From: Streptomyces sp. CB02366
GTDB lineage: Bacteria > Actinomycetota > Actinomycetes > Streptomycetales > Streptomycetaceae
Direction: 5' to 3'
DNA length: 64,000 bases
NCBI RefSeq assembly: GCF_001905905.1
Contig: NZ_LIVT01000001.1
Span: 851,952 to 915,951 of the forward strand
The position numbers and the translations under genes were made by a program. The notes under the pieces are model-generated. The model did not search any database. It was not told the DNA's origin and was given only the letters and a program-made list of their open reading frames with translations. This document shows, in pieces, positions 60,672 to 64,000 of the stretch (the first letter of the stretch is position 1; the number at the start of each line of letters is the position of its first letter).

Positions 60672-62628
60672 GTGACGAGCCAGGTCAGTAGCGCGGCGGA
60701 AAAGGCCGATGGGGCCAACGACGCCGTCCTCGGGGGTCAGCGGGCCCCCCTGTCAGGTACGACGGGCGCCACGGGCGGCGACGGGAAGGAGGTCCGCCGC
60801 CTGGACCGGGTGATCATCCGCTTCGCGGGTGACTCGGGTGACGGCATGCAGCTCACGGGTGACCGGTTCACGTCGGAGACGGCGTCGTTCGGCAACGATC
60901 TGTCCACCCTGCCGAACTTCCCCGCCGAGATCCGCGCCCCCGCCGGCACCCTGCCGGGCGTCTCCTCCTTCCAGCTCCACTTCGCGGACCACGACATCCT
61001 CACGCCGGGCGACGCCCCGAACGTGCTGGTCGCGATGAACCCCGCCGCCCTGAAGGCGAATATCGCGGATGTGCCGCGTGGCGCGGAGGTCATCGTGAAC
61101 ACGGACGAGTTCACGAAGCGGCCGATGGCGAAGGTCGGGTACGCGACCAGTCCGCTGGAGGACGGCTCTCTGGAGGCGTACAACGTCCATCCGGTGCCGT
61201 TGACGACGCTGACGCTGGAGGCGCTGAAGGAGTTCGGGCTGCCCCGCAAGGAGGCCGAGCGCTCCAAGAACATGTTCGCGCTGGGTCTGCTGTCGTGGAT
61301 GTACCACCGCCCGACCGAGGGGACGGAGGCGTTCCTGCGGACCAAGTTCGCGAAGAAGCCGCAGATCGCGGAGGCGAACGTGGCCGCCTTCCGGGCGGGG
61401 TGGAACTTCGGCGAGACCACCGAGGACTTCGCGGTCTCCTACGAGGTCGCCCCGGCCTCCCAGGCGTTCCCCACCGGCACGTACCGCAATATCTCGGGGA
61501 ACCTGGCGCTGTCCTACGGCCTGATCGCCGCCGGACAGTTGGCGGACCTGCCGCTCTACCTGGGGTCGTACCCGATCACTCCGGCCTCGGACATCCTGCA
61601 CGAGCTGTCCCGGCACAAGAACTTCGGCGTGCGGACCTTCCAGGCGGAGGACGAGATCGCCGGGATCGGTGCGGCGCTCGGCGCCGCGTTCGGCGGGTCG
61701 CTGGCGGTGACGACCACGTCCGGGCCGGGGGTGGCGTTGAAGTCGGAGACGATCGGCCTGGCGGTCTCCCTGGAGCTGCCCCTGCTGATCGTCGACATCC
61801 AGCGCGGCGGTCCCTCGACCGGGCTGCCGACCAAGACCGAGCAGGCCGATCTGCTCCAGGCGATGTACGGGCGCAACGGCGAGGCCCCGGTCCCGGTGGT
61901 GGCGCCGCGCACCCCGGCGGACTGCTTCGACGCGGCGATCGACGCGGCCCGGATCGCCCTGACGTACCGGACGCCGGTCTTCCTGCTCTCCGACGGCTAT
62001 CTCGCCAACGGCTCCGAGCCCTGGCGCATCCCGGAGACGGACACGTTGCCCGATCTGAAGACCCCGTTCGCCACCGGCCCGAACCACACCGCCGCCGACG
62101 GCACCGAGGTCTTCTGGCCCTACAAGCGCGATCCCCGGACCCTGGCCCGCCCCTGGGCCGTGCCCGGGACGGCCGGCCTCGAACACCGCATCGGCGGGAT
62201 CGAGAAGCAGGACGGCACCGGAAACATCTCCTACGACCCGGCCAACCACGACTTCATGGTCCGCACCCGGCAGGCCAAGATCGACGGCATCGAGGTCCCC
62301 GACCTGGAGGTCGACGACCCGGCCGAGGCGCGCACGCTGGTGCTCGGCTGGGGCTCGACGTACGGGCCGATCACCGCCGCCGTACGCCGTCTGCGCGCCG
62401 CCGGGGCGCCGATCGCCCAAGCCCACCTGCGCCACCTCAACCCCTTCCCGAAGAACCTCGGCGAGGTGCTGAAGCGGTACGACAAGGTGGTCGTCCCGGA
62501 GATGAACCTCGGACAGCTCGCGATGCTGCTGAGGGCGAAGTACCTGGTCGACGCCCACAGCTACAACCAGGTCAACGGAATGCCGTTCAAGGCCGAGCAG
62601 CTCGCCACGGCCCTCAAGGAGGCCATCG

Positions 62629-62636
<8 letters not shown>
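60672..62636 (+). CDS. korA: 2-oxoglutarate:ferredoxin oxidoreductase alpha subunit
   Basis: 654 residues; GTG 60672 after AAGGGAGG. An N-terminal gamma-type domain (RFAGDSGDGMQLTGDRF) is fused to the alpha-type pyrimidine domain (LGSYPITPASDILHELSRH; FQAEDEIAGIGAALGAAFGG; TTTSGPGVALKSE). With KorB it oxidatively decarboxylates 2-oxoglutarate to succinyl-CoA using ferredoxin. A ~40-residue flexible N-terminus precedes the domain. Overlaps korB by 8 bp. Confidence 0.95.
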
Positions 62637-63702
<1,066 letters not shown>

Positions 63703-63732
63703 GGCCGGACGGCGACCGCCCGCCCGTCCGTC

Positions 63733-63777
63733 CGAGGCCCGGGCCCGAACCCTCCGAGGGTCCGGGCCCGGGCCTCG
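63733..63777 (+). terminator. Terminator of korAB
   Basis: 22-bp inverted repeat with one mismatch (63733-63754 with 63756-63777). The remaining sequence to 64000 is C-rich low complexity plus a small TGTCAT/ATGACA inverted repeat (63948-63979). No gene supported. Confidence 0.8.
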
Positions 63778-64000
63778 TCGTATGCGGACCGAGCGGCCGG
63801 CGCCCGGCTCCGGCCGCGCACCGCCCCCACCTCCCGCTGCCCTTGACCGCGCACCGCCCCGACCCCCCGCCCCCCTGCCCACGCCCCCGCTGCCCCCGCC
63901 CCCCTTCGCCCCGGCCGCGTGCCGCACGCGCCACGTTCACCCCGACTGTCATGAGCGTTTCCGTGAGACGGCTATGACACGGAGCCCTTCCGGCGCTACC

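Overview
The window is chromosomal DNA of a Streptomyces species or a very close actinobacterium. It has very high G+C, GTG/TTG starts, a 1161-residue RpoB beginning at TTG, and gene order matching the conserved central arm of Streptomyces chromosomes: tuf-fusA-rpsG-rpsL / rpoC-rpoB-rplL-rplJ / rplA-rplK / nusG-secE / aspC / murB / hadBA-rpmG / htpX / partial nuo operon / korAB. No rRNA, CRISPR array, insertion sequence, integrase or phage gene was recognised.

Layout. 1-2.9 kb: a secreted PIG-L deacetylase-like lipoprotein (start outside the window) and a secreted trypsin. 3.2-7.5 kb, minus strand: the str operon, with a good promoter at 7737-7765. 8.0-14.8 kb, plus strand: a six-gene accessory cluster between rpsL and rpoC, made of a Crp/Fnr-type regulator, a class III nucleotidyl cyclase, a large P-loop/alpha-solenoid protein, an SPFH/band-7-like protein, a PycTM/DUF5706-like membrane protein and a membrane M48 peptidase. 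14.9-28.3 kb, minus strand: rpoC, rpoB (own promoter at 22536-22564), rplL, rplJ, a lipoprotein, rplA, rplK, nusG, secE and tRNA-Trp. 28.5-35.5 kb: aspC, adenosine deaminase, two TetR regulators with targets and palindromic operators, and murB. 35.6-37.1 kb: hadB-like and hadA-like hydratases, rpmG, tRNA-Met and tRNA-Thr. 37.3-45.2 kb: a degenerate amidohydrolase, an NmrA-like protein, tRNA-Tyr, a YajQ protein, an HNH nuclease, the ogt-alkB repair pair, and small membrane proteins with HtpX and MscL. 45.3-56.0 kb, minus strand: a ten-gene partial complex I operon (nuoA,B,C,H-N; no D, E, F or G). 56.2-60.1 kb: two tandem paralogous sensor kinases and a LuxR-type response regulator. 60.7-63.7 kb: korA-korB.

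The most interesting region is 7994-14780. The cyclase keeps both metal-binding Asp positions and the catalytic Asn/Arg pair. The neighbouring Crp-like protein keeps a cyclic-nucleotide phosphate-binding cassette and an E. coli CRP-type recognition helix. A CRP-type site (TGTGC-N6-TCACA, 8772-8787) lies between these two genes. The operon then encodes the kind of transmembrane effector used in Pycsar anti-phage systems, together with SPFH and M48 membrane proteins. Three of its genes carry the rare TTA codon, which in Streptomyces implies bldA control. I propose a cyclic-nucleotide-signalled, membrane-acting, probably defensive or developmentally timed system. Assignments rest on reading sequence and motifs by eye; no database search was possible.
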